From NCBI GenBank assembly GCA_001421185.1, contig LJKK01000143.1:1-64000 (forward strand): a DNA stretch of 64,000 nucleotides, in the 5' to 3' direction. The translations under genes were made by a program, and so were the position numbers. The DNA is from Methanomassiliicoccales archaeon RumEn M1. GTDB taxonomy: Archaea > Thermoplasmatota > Thermoplasmata > Methanomassiliicoccales > Methanomassiliicoccaceae. Under the pieces are notes generated by a model. It ran no database searches. It was given only the letters and a program-made list of their open reading frames with translations, and was not told where the DNA came from. Positions 1 through 10,491 of this stretch are shown here, piece by piece (positions within the stretch are counted from its first letter, which is position 1; every line of letters begins with the position of its first letter).

Positions 1-1
1 G

Positions 2-58
2 GACAACATGAAGCGCCGCCTGCTGGACGGCTACCGCCAGGCGCTGCGCTCACGCTAG
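2..58 (+). CDS. C-terminal fragment of an unknown protein
   Basis: The reading frame that enters the window at base 2 runs 18 codons to a TAG at 56-58 and ends in a basic tail (KRRLLDGYRQALRSR). The rest of the gene lies outside the window. It converges on the glycosyltransferase and the two stop codons overlap by a few bases. Too short to identify. Confidence 0.4.
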   Translation, partial: DNMKRRLLDGYRQALRSR

Positions 59-952
59 CGCGGGCCCCGGCCGCCGCGGGACCGAGGAGATCAGATGCCG
101 CGGCGCCATCATGATGTGCGCCATGAGCCGCATCTGGTGGAGGAAGTGCCTCGGGTCCTTGTACCGCACCGATAGCCGCACGGCGTTCCCCGGCGTCTCC
201 AACAATGTGTCCACATACCACCTCAGCGCCTTGGATACCGGCATGCGCCCGGTCCGACCGAGGTTGAGGATCCCGGCGGCGTTCCAGCCGCCCTTGCGGG
301 CCAGGTCCTCGCGCGGATGGAAGTGGTCCACGAACGGGCGGGACACGATCCAGCGATAGCCGGATTCGAGCACCCTCTGGGTGATCAACCAGTCCTCCCA
401 GGTGTCCATGTTGGCCAGGTCCATGTCCTCGATGAGCGAGCGCCTTACCAGGGTGGCGGACGTCAGTCCTCGGTCGCCGGGCCTCAGGTCGAAGGTATCC
501 CCGCCGCTGAACCTGCTCTCGTATTCCTCGGTGAGCAGGTCCCGATGGGGCTGGTGCACCGACCGCACCGCCCCCTGCACCGCCCCCACGCTCCAGTCGG
601 CCTTGTCCATGACCTCCTCGACGAACCCCTCCGGAAGGAAGATGTCATCGTCCACGAAGGCCACCCATTCCGTGTCGCACTCCGCGATGCCCTTCATGCG
701 GGCCGAGCCGAGGGAGCGGGTATCGGTCAGCACGATGGCGCCGTGCCGCCGCGCGATGTCCACCGTGGCGTCCTCCGATTCCCGGTCCACCACGATGATG
801 CGGCTCGGCCTCAGGTTCCTCTCGATCCCCTCCAGTGACCTCTCCAACCTGGCCCCGGAGTTCCAGGTGGGGATGATGGCCGACACCTTGCCGGCCCCCT
901 CAGGGCCCATGGCATTGAACGTCATGGACGACATGAAGGGCACGTTCGCCAT
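50..952 (-). CDS. family 2 glycosyltransferase
   Basis: About 300 aa with a GT-A (GT2) fold signature: VSAIIPTWNSG near residue 25 (nucleotide-binding beta strand), IIVVDRESEDAT about 30 residues later, and the DDDIF acid cluster (DXD-like, metal and sugar nucleotide binding) near residue 100. A C-terminal region with RWYVDTLLETP may associate with the membrane. Such enzymes transfer sugars from NDP- or dolichyl-linked donors to lipids, glycans or proteins; the acceptor cannot be read here. The frame opens with a GTG at 961, but the ATG at 952 is chosen. A TATA-like TTAA element near 966 would even permit the ATG at 934. Convergent with the gene fragment at the window edge and divergent from smc. 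Confidence 0.85.
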   Translation of the reverse strand: MANVPFMSSMTFNAMGPEGAGKVSAIIPTWNSGARLERSLEGIERNLRPSRIIVVDRESEDATVDIARRHGAIVLTDTRSLGSARMKGIAECDTEWVAFVDDDIFLPEGFVEEVMDKADWSVGAVQGAVRSVHQPHRDLLTEEYESRFSGGDTFDLRPGDRGLTSATLVRRSLIEDMDLANMDTWEDWLITQRVLESGYRWIVSRPFVDHFHPREDLARKGGWNAAGILNLGRTGRMPVSKALRWYVDTLLETPGNAVRLSVRYKDPRHFLHQMRLMAHIMMAPRHLISSVPRRPGPALA

Positions 953-1086
953 CGATGGCACTTAACCCTTTTCCGCCATCCTTGCGGAACATTGCCCAAG
1001 GGTCGGCACGGTGGCGTCCTCGTCCACCTTCCGATATCGTTCGCCAGGGACCGCTGGTCAATATTGTTGAATCGCGCGCGTGTAAT

Positions 1087-1099
1087 AATTATTATATAG
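1087..1099 (+). promoter_or_regulatory. probable TATA box for smc-scpA-scpB
   Basis: An AT-only block (AATTATTATATAG) inside an otherwise GC-rich 250-bp spacer between the divergent glycosyltransferase and smc. It would place transcription start near 1120 and leave a leader of roughly 95 nt before the smc ATG. Nothing else coding is seen between 962 and 1214. Confidence 0.5.
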
Positions 1100-1214
1100 G
1101 CCACTTGGCATTCCATTCTCTTGTCCGACACGCGTCGGACCGTTACGATGGGATGCGACTAAGGGCATAGCGTGGCTGATGCCCATTTTCGTCTCCTCCG
1201 CGTTCGGAGGCAAG

Positions 1215-4200
1215 ATGTATCTCAGGCAGATCGAGCTGGAGAACTTCAAATCGTTCGGGAAGAAGCTGACGGTGCCCCTGCTGGAAGGCTACACCGCGGT
1301 GACCGGTCCCAACGGTTCGGGAAAGTCGAACATCTCCGACGCCATACTTTTCGTTCTGGGGCCCAAGAGCTCCAGGGCCATACGCGCCGGGAAGCTCTCC
1401 GACCTCATATTCAACGGCGGCAAGGACCGCTCGCCGGCCAACTACTGCAAGGTCTCCCTGGTGTTCGACAACCGGGACCGCATGATGCCCATCGACGAGG
1501 ACCTGGTCCGCCTGACCCGCCTGATAAAGTTGTCCCAGGACCGCGAGGGCTACACGTCGACCTTCTACGTGAACGACAAGCGCTCGTCACTGGGGGAGTT
1601 CGACATGCTGCTCAGCAACGCCCGCATCAGCGCGGACGGCTACAACTTCGTGCAGCAGGGGGACATCACCAGGATCACCACCATGTCGAACCTGGAGAGG
1701 CGCCGCATCTTCGACGACATCTCAGGGATCTCCAAGTTCGACGAGGAGATCGTCAAGGCCCGCGCCGAGCGTGACGAGGCCGACGCCAACATCGAACGCA
1801 TCTCGATCATCCTGACCGAGCTGGAGAGGCAACTGGGCCAGCTGGAGCAGGAGAAGGAGGCGGCCCTCACCTATCTCCGCATGAAGGAGCGCCTGACGCT
1901 CTCCAGGGCGCAGATGGCCTATCGGCGGAGGGAGAGCTCCGAGGCCGAGGCGGTGGCCCTGCAGGGCCAGATCGAGAACTATGAGCGCACCATCCAACAG
2001 CTCAAGGACCGGCGGCTGGAGATCGCCGACCGCATCAGGGGCCTCGATGCCCGCATGATCGAGACCGAGAGGGAGCTGCGGGACAAGGGGGGAAAGGAGT
2101 TCCAGGAGCTGCGGGAGAGGATCGACGACCTGCGGATCAAGGTGGCCAAGGCGGAGGACCGCGCCGCCCAGGCCCTGCAGTCGGCCCAGGAGGCCGAGGA
2201 TGGGGTCGCCAACAAGAGGGCCGAGCGCGAGGAGCTGCTGCGCTCGGCCGAAGCGATCGCCCAGGAGAGGAAAGGGGCGTCCGACCGCCTGAAGGAGGTG
2301 GACGGGCAGCTGGGGTCGGCCAACCAGGAGCTGGCGGCCATCCAGGCCCAGCTGAGCGACTGCGACGAGGAGCTGGCCGCCCTGGAGAAGGAGCTGGCCG
2401 CCCGGGACCGCGATGTGCGCCAGAAGGAGGAAGAGCTGAACCGCCTGCGCATGGAGAAGGAGCGCCTGGAGGGTCGCCGGGACCGTCTGACCGAGGAGCT
2501 GGCCGATCTCGACCGCAGCCTGGAGAGCCTGGAGGTCGAGGTGCTGGACGCCGAGGGCCAGATCAAGGAGCTCAAGGACTCCGACCGGGGCTCCGCCAAG
2601 GAGCTCAAGGAGCTGCAGGAGAGCTACCTCCAGAAGAAGAGCGCGGAGGCCCGGATGTCCCGGGAGGCCGATGAGCTGGAACAGGCCATCCGCTCGCTGG
2701 GGCGCGAGCATTCGCGCCTCAAGGCGGAGGAGGAGGCCGCCGGCGACATCGCAAGGGGCTACAACCGCGCCGTCCGGGGCATACTGGAGGCCCGCGACTC
2801 CATGACCATCCGCGGCATCCACGGCACCATCGCCGAGCTGGCCGAGGTCGACGAGAAGTACGCCACGGCCATGAACATCGCCGCCGGGGGCCGGATGCAG
2901 GCCATCGTGGTGGACGATGACGGCGTGGCCGCCGAGTGCATCCAGTACCTGAAGAGGAACGGCCTGGGACGGGCGACCTTCCTGCCGCTCAACAAGATGT
3001 TGGACGGCCGTCCTCGAGGAAAGGCCATCCTGGCGGCCAAGGAGGCGGCGGGCTTCGCCATCGACCTGGTCCGCTTCGACGAGAGGTACCGGGCGGCGTT
3101 CTGGTACGTGTTCGGCGACACCGTGGTGGTCGACACCCTCGATCAGGCGCGCCGGCTGATGGGCGGCATCCGGCTGGTCACCATGGGAGGCGAGCTGCTG
3201 GAGGCCTCGGGGGCCATGGTGGGCGGGAAGGCCGACACCTCGGGCCCCAAGTTCGGGGCCGCGTCCAAGGGCAAGCTGGAGGAGATCGCCGCGAAGCTGA
3301 ACCAGGCCGTCCTGGCCGCCGAGCGGCTGGACGCCGAGCTGGGGGGTCCTGAGAAGGGAGATGGCGGCCCTGCATGAGCGCATTCGCGAACTGTCGGGCG
3401 CGGGCAGCGCGTCGGGCGTGACGCTCAAGGCCCTGGAGTCCAGGAGGCAGGAGCTGCGCGGCAAGCTCGACAAGGCCCGCGGGGAGCGCGCCTCCAAGGC
3501 CGACGAGCTGCAGGCCGCCATGAGGTCGGTGGCGGACATCGAGGCGGCGCTCGTTCGAGGAAAGAAGGAGCTGGACGCGCTGCTCGCCAGGAGGGACGCC
3601 GACCGGGCCAGGCTGGAACAGCTCGCCCCGGCCGAACTGTCCCAGCGCCTGAAGCAGCTGCAGTCCGACGTCGTCTCGCTGACCGGCGCGGCCGCCGAGC
3701 TGCGGACCACGGTGCAGACGCTGGACGCCAGGCTGCAGATGGGAATCGAGAGGATGGCCTCCCTGGAGTCGGAGGAGGCCCAGCTGGCCGAGAGGGCGAA
3801 GCGCCTTCGCCTCGAGTCCCGCACGGTCGCCGAGGAGGGCGCCAAGGCCAAGACCGAGCTGGCCGCCCTGCGCCGCATCGAGGCATCGATGGGCTCCGAG
3901 ATCAACCAGCTGCGCGAGAGGAAGGAGGCCCTGTTCCGCGAGAAGACCGAGCTGGAGGGCGAGCGTGACCGCCTGCAGAACAAGGTGGAGACCACGACCG
4001 ACATCATCGTGGGGCTGCGCACCCGCATCGGGCAGTGCCACGACAAGGTCCGCGAGCTCACCGAGGAGCTGAACCAGTACGGCGTCGAGGTGACGCCGCC
4101 GGTGCCGTCCTTCGACACGCTGAGGGACACCATCCGGCAGCTGGAAGGCGCCATCGAGAGCATGGGGGCGGTCAACCTCCGGGCGGTCGAGGACTACGAG

Positions 4201-4821
4201 GAGAAGGCCAGGCGCCATGCCGACCTGGAGGCGGAGACCAAGCGCCTGGAGGCCCAGCGGGGCGACCTCCTGCGGCTGGAGGCCGACCTCGACGCGAAGA
4301 AGAAGGTGTCCCTGTTCCAGGTCTACGAGGCGGTCAACGAGAACTTCCGCCGCGCCTACGCCGAGCTGTCGCAGGGGGGAGAGGCGGAACTGGTGCTGGA
4401 GAACCCGGAGCAGCCGTTCGAGGGTGGCCTCATCATGAAGGCCAGGCCTCGTCAGGGCAAGGCCCTGAGGCTGGAGGCGCTCAGCGGAGGGGAGAAGTCC
4501 CTGGCCGCCCTGGCCTTCATCTTCGCCCTGCAGGAGTACCAGCCGTCGCCGTTCTACCTCCTGGACGAGGTGGACATGTTCCTGGACGGGATCAACGCCG
4601 ACATGGTGGCCAGGAGGGTGCAGAAGTCCTCCAAGACCGCCCAGTTCGTGCAGATATCCCTCCGCAAGATCACGCTGACCAAGGCCGACCACATCATCGG
4701 GGTCACCAAGCAGGACGGGGGCATCAGCCACGTCATCATCCGTCCGAACATATCGGACATCAAGGACGTTCAGGAAGAGCTCAGTATACCGGACGAGCAG
4801 ATGGAGGAAGGGATTCAATGA
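1215..4821 (+). CDS. smc: chromosome segregation ATPase SMC (one frameshift)
   Basis: SMC ATPase of about 1201 aa, the core of condensin that loops and compacts chromosomal DNA. The N-terminal half holds Walker A GPNGSGKSN near residue 35, a long coiled coil, and the hinge around residues 540-650. The C-terminal half holds the second coiled coil, the LSGGEKS signature and Walker B FYLLDEVDMFLD. The ATG at 1215 is preceded by GGAGG and starts the family-typical MYLRQIELENFKSF. The frame breaks at a run of six G (3341-3346): removing one G joins the halves as AELGVLRREMAALHERI. All domains are otherwise intact, so a sequencing indel is more likely than inactivation. Overlaps scpA by ATGA. Confidence 0.95.
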
Positions 4822-5713
4822 TGGGATGCGCAGGGGCGGAGAAGGTGCTGGAGCACCTGATGTTCCACAAGGCCATGATCGACGAGGACGACCAGGCGGT
4901 CAAGATCGACCACTACTTGTCGGTGCTGGAGGAGGGCAACGCGACCCTCGCCCCCAAGGACCCTCTGGACCGCTCCCTGGAGACGGTCTTCGAACTGGTG
5001 CTGAGCAACGATCTCGACCCCTGGGACATCGACCTCATGAAGTTCGCCCGCCTCTATGCCGAGAAGGTGAGGGAGGAGGAGGTCAACTTCGTCATCGCCG
5101 GCCGCCTCATGCTGATGGCCTGGTCCATCCTGCGCATGCAGAGCGAGGGGGTGCTGCAGCGCTCCGAGCGGAAGGAACTGGAGCAGGAATGCTGGGACCC
5201 CGACTTCTTCGACGTCATCGACGAGGAGCCCCGGGTCCGGCTGTGCATGCCCGAGGAGGTGGACCTGGACGAGGTGGTCCGCCACAAAGGCTTCCGCCCG
5301 GTGACGCTGGTGGAGCTGCTGGACGCCTTCGAGGACGCCCGCCGCGAACAGGAGATGAACGAGCGCCGGGAAAGGGCGAGGGCGGCCAACCGCGCCAAGA
5401 TGGACAAGTTCGACACCAAGGCCCACAACGATGACATGGAACGGGACGTGGAGGAGGTGTGGCAGCGCATCCTGCGGTGCGGCCCCGGGCCGTCCGGCTG
5501 GAGGACATCTGGTACGGCGGCAGGGAGGACCTGGTGATGGTGTTTACCTCGCTCCTGTTCCTGGCCCGCAGCGGGAAGATATCGGTGTGGCAGGACGACC
5601 TTCCGTTCGGACCGATATCGCTGGAGGTCAAGATGGACTGGGACATCGGCACCATCGAGGACGTGGCCCCTGCCCCGGTGCCGACCGCCAGGGACCGCGA
5701 AGCGGTGATGTGA
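4818..5713 (+). CDS. scpA: segregation and condensation protein ScpA (one frameshift)
   Basis: Kleisin subunit of the SMC-ScpAB condensin, bridging the SMC heads. The 298-aa product has the ScpA N-terminal region with LSNDLDPWDIDLMKFA and a C-terminal winged helix with EDIWYGGREDLVMVFTSLLFLARSGKI. The frame shifts near a CCCC run (5482-5485): adding one C reads ILRCGPRAVRLEDIW continuously. Start ATG at 4818 overlaps the smc stop, and a second ATG follows immediately. scpB begins 1 nt after the stop, so smc, scpA and scpB form one operon with translationally coupled genes. Confidence 0.92.
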
Positions 5714-5714
5714 A

Positions 5715-6218
5715 GTGAACGTCGACGCGACCAGGATCGTCGAGGCGGTGCTGTTCTCGGCCTCCAAACCGGTCAAGGTCTCGGAGATCGAGCTGCAGAC
5801 CCAGCTGGACGGGGGCACCGTGCGCCGGGCGCTCAAGAAGCTCGCCGCCCAGTACGATGAGATGGGCTCCAGCGTGGAGGTGGCCAGGACGGGGGCCGGA
5901 TACTCCCTGATCCTCCGCGAGGAGTACCGGCCGTTCGGTCGGCAGTTCGCCCCCAAGGAGGTCCCCGACGAGGTCCTGAGGACGGCGGCCTGGATCGCTT
6001 ACCATCAACCGGTGCTGCAGAGCGACCTGAACCGGTCGCTGGGCTCCCGCGTGTACGAGGACGTCAGGACGCTGAGCCAGCTGGGGCTGGTCCACGCCCG
6101 GAGGAAGGGCCAGACGCTGGAGCTGACCACCACCAAGCGCTTCTCGGAATACTTCGGCATCGAGGGGACCAGCCGGACGGCGGTCAAGAAGTGGATGGAA
6201 GAGAGGGCCAAGGGCTGA
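5715..6218 (+). CDS. scpB: segregation and condensation protein ScpB
   Basis: 167-aa ScpB, the dimeric winged-helix (kite) partner that binds the ScpA kleisin. Family features visible are RIVEAVLFSASKPVKVSEI at the N terminus, a first winged helix, and a second with RTLSQLGLVHARRKGQTLELTTTKRFSEYFG. The GTG start at 5715 sits one base after the scpA stop, supporting coupling. Last gene of the condensin operon; about 280 bp without genes follow. Confidence 0.93.
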   Translation: MNVDATRIVEAVLFSASKPVKVSEIELQTQLDGGTVRRALKKLAAQYDEMGSSVEVARTGAGYSLILREEYRPFGRQFAPKEVPDEVLRTAAWIAYHQPVLQSDLNRSLGSRVYEDVRTLSQLGLVHARRKGQTLELTTTKRFSEYFGIEGTSRTAVKKWMEERAKG

Positions 6219-6453
6219 AGGACGTCCACGGCCGCCCATGCTCGTCCCTTCAACGACCGTGCGCCCATCTGGACCGAACGAGGTTTTGGTTGCCTTGGCC
6301 GGCGTGCTTCCGATCCCGATCGGTCGGATGTGGCCATCCGGTCGGCCCCGGTCCCATCGGACCCGAGGACGGCGCTCGCTGCCGCTAACCCCTCGCGAAC
6401 ATCCCTGCGATGGCCTCCGGGTAACGGCCAGTGCTCGCCGTTGGCTCGCAAAG

Positions 6454-6462
6454 GTTTAAATT
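6454..6462 (+). promoter_or_regulatory. TATA box of the LSm gene; end of a gene-free spacer
   Basis: GTTTAAATT lies about 38 bp before the LSm ATG, predicting a very short leader. The rest of the spacer (6219-6453) is GC-rich and I see no gene or strong repeat in it. Confidence 0.5.
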
Positions 6463-6495
6463 GGAACGCCACAATCCCTTCGCTAGTGATTATTT

Positions 6496-6711
6496 ATGGT
6501 CCTGCCACTCGCCCTGCTCGAAAAGTCCCTCGATCACCGGATCTCGCTTCTTCTTAAGGACAGCCGCGTGCTGGAAGGAAAGCTGGCCGGCTACGACGAC
6601 TACATGAACATGGTCCTGGAGGACACCGAGGAGCGCACCTCCGAGCAGACCCGCCGCCTGGGCACCGTGGTGCTGCGCGGCAACAACGTGGTCAGCATCT
6701 CGCCCCTCTGA
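6496..6711 (+). CDS. LSm/Sm-like archaeal RNA-binding protein
   Basis: 71-aa Sm-fold protein (SmAP), which forms heptameric rings that bind U-rich RNA. The Sm1 motif is seen in ISLLLKDSRVLEGKLAGYDDYMNMVLED and Sm2 in GTVVLRGNNVVSISP. Length and both motifs match archaeal SmAP1. Preceded by its own TATA box; the sugar nucleotidyltransferase follows 15 nt later and may be cotranscribed. Confidence 0.93.
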   Translation: MVLPLALLEKSLDHRISLLLKDSRVLEGKLAGYDDYMNMVLEDTEERTSEQTRRLGTVVLRGNNVVSISPL

Positions 6712-6726
6712 TGGCGCCGTGAACGC

Positions 6727-7689
6727 ATGAAGGCGCTCATCCTGGCAGGTGGACTGGGCACCCGCCTTCGCCCATTGACCTTCTCCATGCCCAAGCCGGT
6801 CGTCCCCCTGGCAGGACGACCCATGGTCCGCCACATCATCGACCCTCTGCCCGAGGAGGTGGACACGGTCATCCTGGCCGTCTCCTACATGAAGGACTAC
6901 CTGGAGAGGTACTTCCGGGAGAACGACGTGGGACGGGAGATCATCCTGGTCAACGAGGACGAGCCGCTGGGCACCGGGGGCGCGGTCAAGAACGTATCCC
7001 GCTGGCTGGACGACACCTTCTTCGCGTTCAACGGCGACGTGATATGCTCCCTGGACCTCAAGGCGATGCTCGAGGCCCACAGGAAGCGCCGCGGCATCGG
7101 GACCATGGCGCTGTGGGAGGTGGACGACCCATCGGCGTTCGGGGTGGTCGCCTCGGACGGTTCGGGGAGGATAACGACGTTCCAGGAGAAGCCGGCTCCC
7201 GGCGAGCAGGCGTCCAACAACATCAACGCCGGCGCGTACATATTCGAGCCGGAGCTGCTGGACCACATCCCCGAGGGGGTGGTCTCCCTGGAGCGGGAGG
7301 TCTTCCCCCATGTCCTGCACCGCGGCCTTTACGGTCACGCCTTCAAGGGATACTGGGTGGACGCGGGCACCCGGGAGAGCTTCCTGCGCGCCCAGCGTCT
7401 ACTGCTGGAGGCCAGCGGGGGCAGGGTGGCATGCCCGGTGCGCCGGGTGGCCGGCGTGCACGTCGTGGGGAACAACCTGATCGAGGCCACGCACGTGGAG
7501 CCGAGCACCATCGGCCCCAACGTCTGCCTGGAGAGAGGGGCCGAGGTCCGGCGCGGGGCCGTCATATCGGATAGCCTGGTGATGGCCGGCGCGGTCATCG
7601 GCCGGGAGGCCACGATCTCTGGCAGCATGATCGGCCCGGGGGCGGTGGTGGAGGATGGAGCGGTGGTGTCGGACACCATTCTGGCATAG
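6727..7689 (+). CDS. sugar-1-phosphate nucleotidyltransferase
   Basis: 320-aa NDP-sugar pyrophosphorylase: NTP + sugar-1-phosphate to NDP-sugar + PPi. The nucleotide-binding signature GLGTRLRPLTFSMPKP is at residues 8-25, FNGDVICS carries the metal-binding aspartate, and FQEKP lies further on. After about residue 240 come left-handed beta-helix hexapeptide repeats (VEPSTIGPNVCLERGAEV and following). Closest in look to mannose-1-phosphate guanylyltransferase or glucose-1-phosphate thymidylyltransferase-like archaeal proteins; the nucleotide and sugar cannot be decided from sequence. Lies directly after LSm on the same strand. Confidence 0.88.
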   Translation: MKALILAGGLGTRLRPLTFSMPKPVVPLAGRPMVRHIIDPLPEEVDTVILAVSYMKDYLERYFRENDVGREIILVNEDEPLGTGGAVKNVSRWLDDTFFAFNGDVICSLDLKAMLEAHRKRRGIGTMALWEVDDPSAFGVVASDGSGRITTFQEKPAPGEQASNNINAGAYIFEPELLDHIPEGVVSLEREVFPHVLHRGLYGHAFKGYWVDAGTRESFLRAQRLLLEASGGRVACPVRRVAGVHVVGNNLIEATHVEPSTIGPNVCLERGAEVRRGAVISDSLVMAGAVIGREATISGSMIGPGAVVEDGAVVSDTILA

Positions 7690-7702
7690 GCCCCGACCCG
7701 GG

Positions 7703-7715
7703 TTAATTTATTAAG
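7703..7715 (+). promoter_or_regulatory. TATA box of the ABC transporter operon
   Basis: TTAATTTATTAAG lies about 38 bp before the permease ATG, giving a short leader. It is the only clear promoter before the permease, two ATPases and DUF47 genes. Confidence 0.55.
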
Positions 7716-7746
7716 GGAATCCCCTTTACGGGCCTGACTGGTCTAT

Positions 7747-9397
7747 ATGGGTTCGAGCGACGGTCTCCTTGAGTTCGTATCCGGAAAGGGCTTCAGGAAA
7801 GGTTGGACTGCGTTCAACATAGCCTTCTTCCTGTTCTTCATCATCCTTCCCACCGTATTCATTCTGACCTATGCGGTCACGGACTGGTCGGACATACAGA
7901 ACTATGTCCTCAACGACCCGGCCACCATGGACCTCATCTTCAGCGCGGTGGTGGTGTCCTTCGAGATCGCCGCCCTCGTCACCGTGATCGACTTCGTGGC
8001 GGGACTGCCTCTGGCCTGGATGCTGGCCAGGAAGGATTTCAAGGGGAAGCAGTTCCTCGACACCCTCATCGACATGCCGCTGGCCGTTCCCACGGCCGCG
8101 CTGGGCTTCTCGGCAGCCATCTTCTGGGCCGCCACGCCCAACCCCCCGCCGTTCTCCCTGGCCGTGGTCTCCTCGCCCATGGTGCTGATCATCCTGCTGC
8201 ACGTGGTGTTCTCGTACCCTTACATGGTAAGGTCGCTGACGGCCATCCTAGGCGGCATCGACGAGACGTACGAGACGGCCGGTAGGACGCTGGGAGCCAG
8301 CCGCCTCACCGCCCGTCCGCACCATCACCCTGCCGCTGTTCCGCGCGGGGCTGGTGACGGGCGCCATCCTGTGCTTCGCCCGCTCCCTGAGCGAGACGGG
8401 CGGCACCATCATAGCCCTGGCCACCCTGTACGGGCGCCGGATGGTGGAGGGGGACTTCCAGACCGGTCCGACGCTCATCGGCCTCTGGAAGGACGCATCG
8501 GTGACCGATCCCTCCCTGGTCCCCGCCCTCTCCTTCGTCAGCATCCTGCTCATCATACTGGCACTGGTGCTGCTGCTGTTGCTCAAGCTGGTCATCATTA
8601 AGGTGCGGCTGCCGATGCGCAAGGTATGGCCCACTCCCGAGAAGTTGCTGAGCAGGGGGCTGTTCCCCAAGCTCAAGGACTCCTCGGCCGTGCTGTTCCT
8701 CCTCCTCATCGTTCTCGTTCCGTCATTCTTCATCTTCACATACGTTCTGACCGGCTCCCCGGCGCAGGCGGACTGGGGGCCCTTCGTGGACGCCCTGGTG
8801 ATATCGTTCGTGGTGGCTTCGGCGGTGACCCTTATCGACCTCGTCACCGGCATCCCCCTGGCGCTGTACATCGCCAAGAACCGCTCGGGAAGGCTGTCGC
8901 AGATGCTTGACGTCCTGGTGAACGTCCCCCTGATCGTTCCCACGGCCGCGCTGGGCTTCTCCCTGGGCCTGTTCTGGAGCAACATAGACCCCAACGCCTC
9001 GGCCCCCATCCTGCTCATCATACTGGCCCATATCGCCTTCACATACCCCCTGGTGGTCCGGAACGTGGTCGGAGCGGTGGAGGGCGTCGATCCCGCCTTC
9101 GAGGAGACGGCCCGCACCCTGGGCGCCAGGCCGCTGCAGAGCTTCCGCCGGGTCCTGTTCCCCATGATCAAGGGGTCCATCCTGGCCGGGGCCATCATGG
9201 CCTTCACCAGGAGCCTGGGGGAGACCGGGGCCACGCTGGCGGTGGTGGCCAACGCCAACACCGCGCCGGTGTACATAGTGGACCTGGTGAACGAACAGTC
9301 CTACTACCTGGCGGCCATGGCCTGCATCATACTCATCATCATCTCGTACGTGTTCATGCTGCTGCTGCGCCGATTCACCCGCGAGGAGGTGGTCTGA
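7747..9397 (+). CDS. fused double permease of an ABC importer (one frameshift)
   Basis: 549-aa inner membrane protein made of two homologous binding-protein-dependent permease domains in tandem, like the fused ThiP/FbpB-type permeases. Each half has about six hydrophobic segments and an EAA loop that docks an ATPase: GIDETYETAGRTLGAS near residue 170 and GVDPAFEETARTLGAR near residue 455. Both halves contain the same VPTAALGFS segment. A one-base surplus near the CCC at 8312-8314 breaks the frame; dropping one C restores RLTAVRTITLPLFRAG. No gene for a substrate-binding protein is adjacent. The substrate is unknown; iron, thiamine, tungstate or another oxyanion are possible. Confidence 0.88.
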
Positions 9398-9405
9398 CGC
9401 CCTCG

Positions 9406-10491
9406 GTGACGCTACGCGGGATAGTGAAAAGGTTCTCTGACGTCACGGCGGCCGACGGCCTCGAGCTGACGGTGAACGACCACGAGTACCTGTGCCTCCT
9501 GGGGCCCACCGGCGCTGGCAAGACCACCGCCCTGAGGGTGATGGCCGGGCTCACCGTTCCCGATGAGGGCACCGTCCTCTTCGACGACAGGGACGTCACC
9601 TCGCTGGAGCCGGAGAAGAGGAACGCCGTCCTGCTGTCGCAGACCTATTCGCTGTTCCCCACCATGACGGTGGCCGACAACGTGCTGTTCGGGCCCGACA
9701 TCCGAAAGGTCTCCGACCAGGACAAGGAGCAGATGCTGGTCTCGCTGCTGGACCTGGTCCGCCTGACCAGCAGGGCCGATTCCTATCCCCGCGAGCTGTC
9801 GGGAGGGATGCAGCAGCGGTGCGCGTTGGCCCGGGCCATTGCCACTAGTCCGGACGTGCTCCTGCTGGACGAACCGTTAAGGGCGCTGGACGCCCGGCTG
9901 CGCATCGACCTGCGCCGGGAGCTCAAGTCCCTGGCCCAGACCCTCGGGCTGACGGTGGTGCACGTCACCCACGATCAGGACGAGGCCCTGGTGATGGCCG
10001 ACCGCATCGCCATCGTGCGGGCCGGAAGGATCGTGCAGGTGGGAACGCCCGAGGAGGTGTTCAACGAGCCCGTCTCGCCCTTCGTGGCGAACTTCGTCGG
10101 CCAGTCCAACTTCTTCATCGGAACGGTGGCGTGCTCCGATCCGAACGGATCGATGGTCGAGGACCAGTTCGGCCGGAGGGTGAAGGCCCGCCCCACCGAT
10201 GTGCCGGTGGGGCAAAAGGCGGTGCTGGCCGTGAAGGTCGGCCATACGCACATCCTCAAGCGAGAGGTGGCGCCCCTCCACGGCCGGATCGAGAGGATGC
10301 TGTTCGAAGGGCGGGTGGTCCACGTCGACGTGCAGATCGAGGGCGTGGGGCGCTTCTCGTCCAAGATCCCCATGAGCTACCAGGGCCGGTACAAGGTGGG
10401 CGACGAGGTCGGCATCGGCTGGAACAGGAATAAGGCCAAGGTCTTCCCCTATCCGGAAGGCGGCCTGGAGAACGAGCTTAAGGTGGACTAG
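9406..10491 (+). CDS. ABC transporter ATPase, importer type, TOBE domain
   Basis: 361-aa ATPase with Walker A GPTGAGKTT near residue 40, signature ELSGGMQQR near 130, Walker B VLLLDEPLRALD, and the H-loop VTHDQDE. The C-terminal third (after about residue 240) is a TOBE-like regulatory domain, as in PotA/FbpC-type ATPases. Starts at a GTG just downstream of the permease stop, and the second ATPase begins right after its stop. With the fused permease it probably supplies one of two non-identical nucleotide-binding subunits. Confidence 0.9.
   Translation: MTLRGIVKRFSDVTAADGLELTVNDHEYLCLLGPTGAGKTTALRVMAGLTVPDEGTVLFDDRDVTSLEPEKRNAVLLSQTYSLFPTMTVADNVLFGPDIRKVSDQDKEQMLVSLLDLVRLTSRADSYPRELSGGMQQRCALARAIATSPDVLLLDEPLRALDARLRIDLRRELKSLAQTLGLTVVHVTHDQDEALVMADRIAIVRAGRIVQVGTPEEVFNEPVSPFVANFVGQSNFFIGTVACSDPNGSMVEDQFGRRVKARPTDVPVGQKAVLAVKVGHTHILKREVAPLHGRIERMLFEGRVVHVDVQIEGVGRFSSKIPMSYQGRYKVGDEVGIGWNRNKAKVFPYPEGGLENELKVD

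Noticed and set aside
3335..3365. Programmed ribosomal frameshift in smc
   Set aside because: No slippery heptamer with pseudoknot is evident, the same indel pattern occurs in many unrelated genes of the window, and smc is not known to use recoding.
1722..4175. Antisense open frame of 817 codons across smc
   Set aside because: High GC at third positions leaves long stop-free antisense frames. It has no family traits, no promoter and is fully explained by the smc coding strand.
3178..4818. Antisense open frame of 546 codons over smc
   Set aside because: Low-complexity Leu/Gly/Arg-rich translation typical of the shadow of a coiled-coil gene.
3361..4821. SMC second half as a separate gene
   Set aside because: It lacks a promoter and N-terminal ATPase motifs and joins the first half after removing one G from a six-G run.
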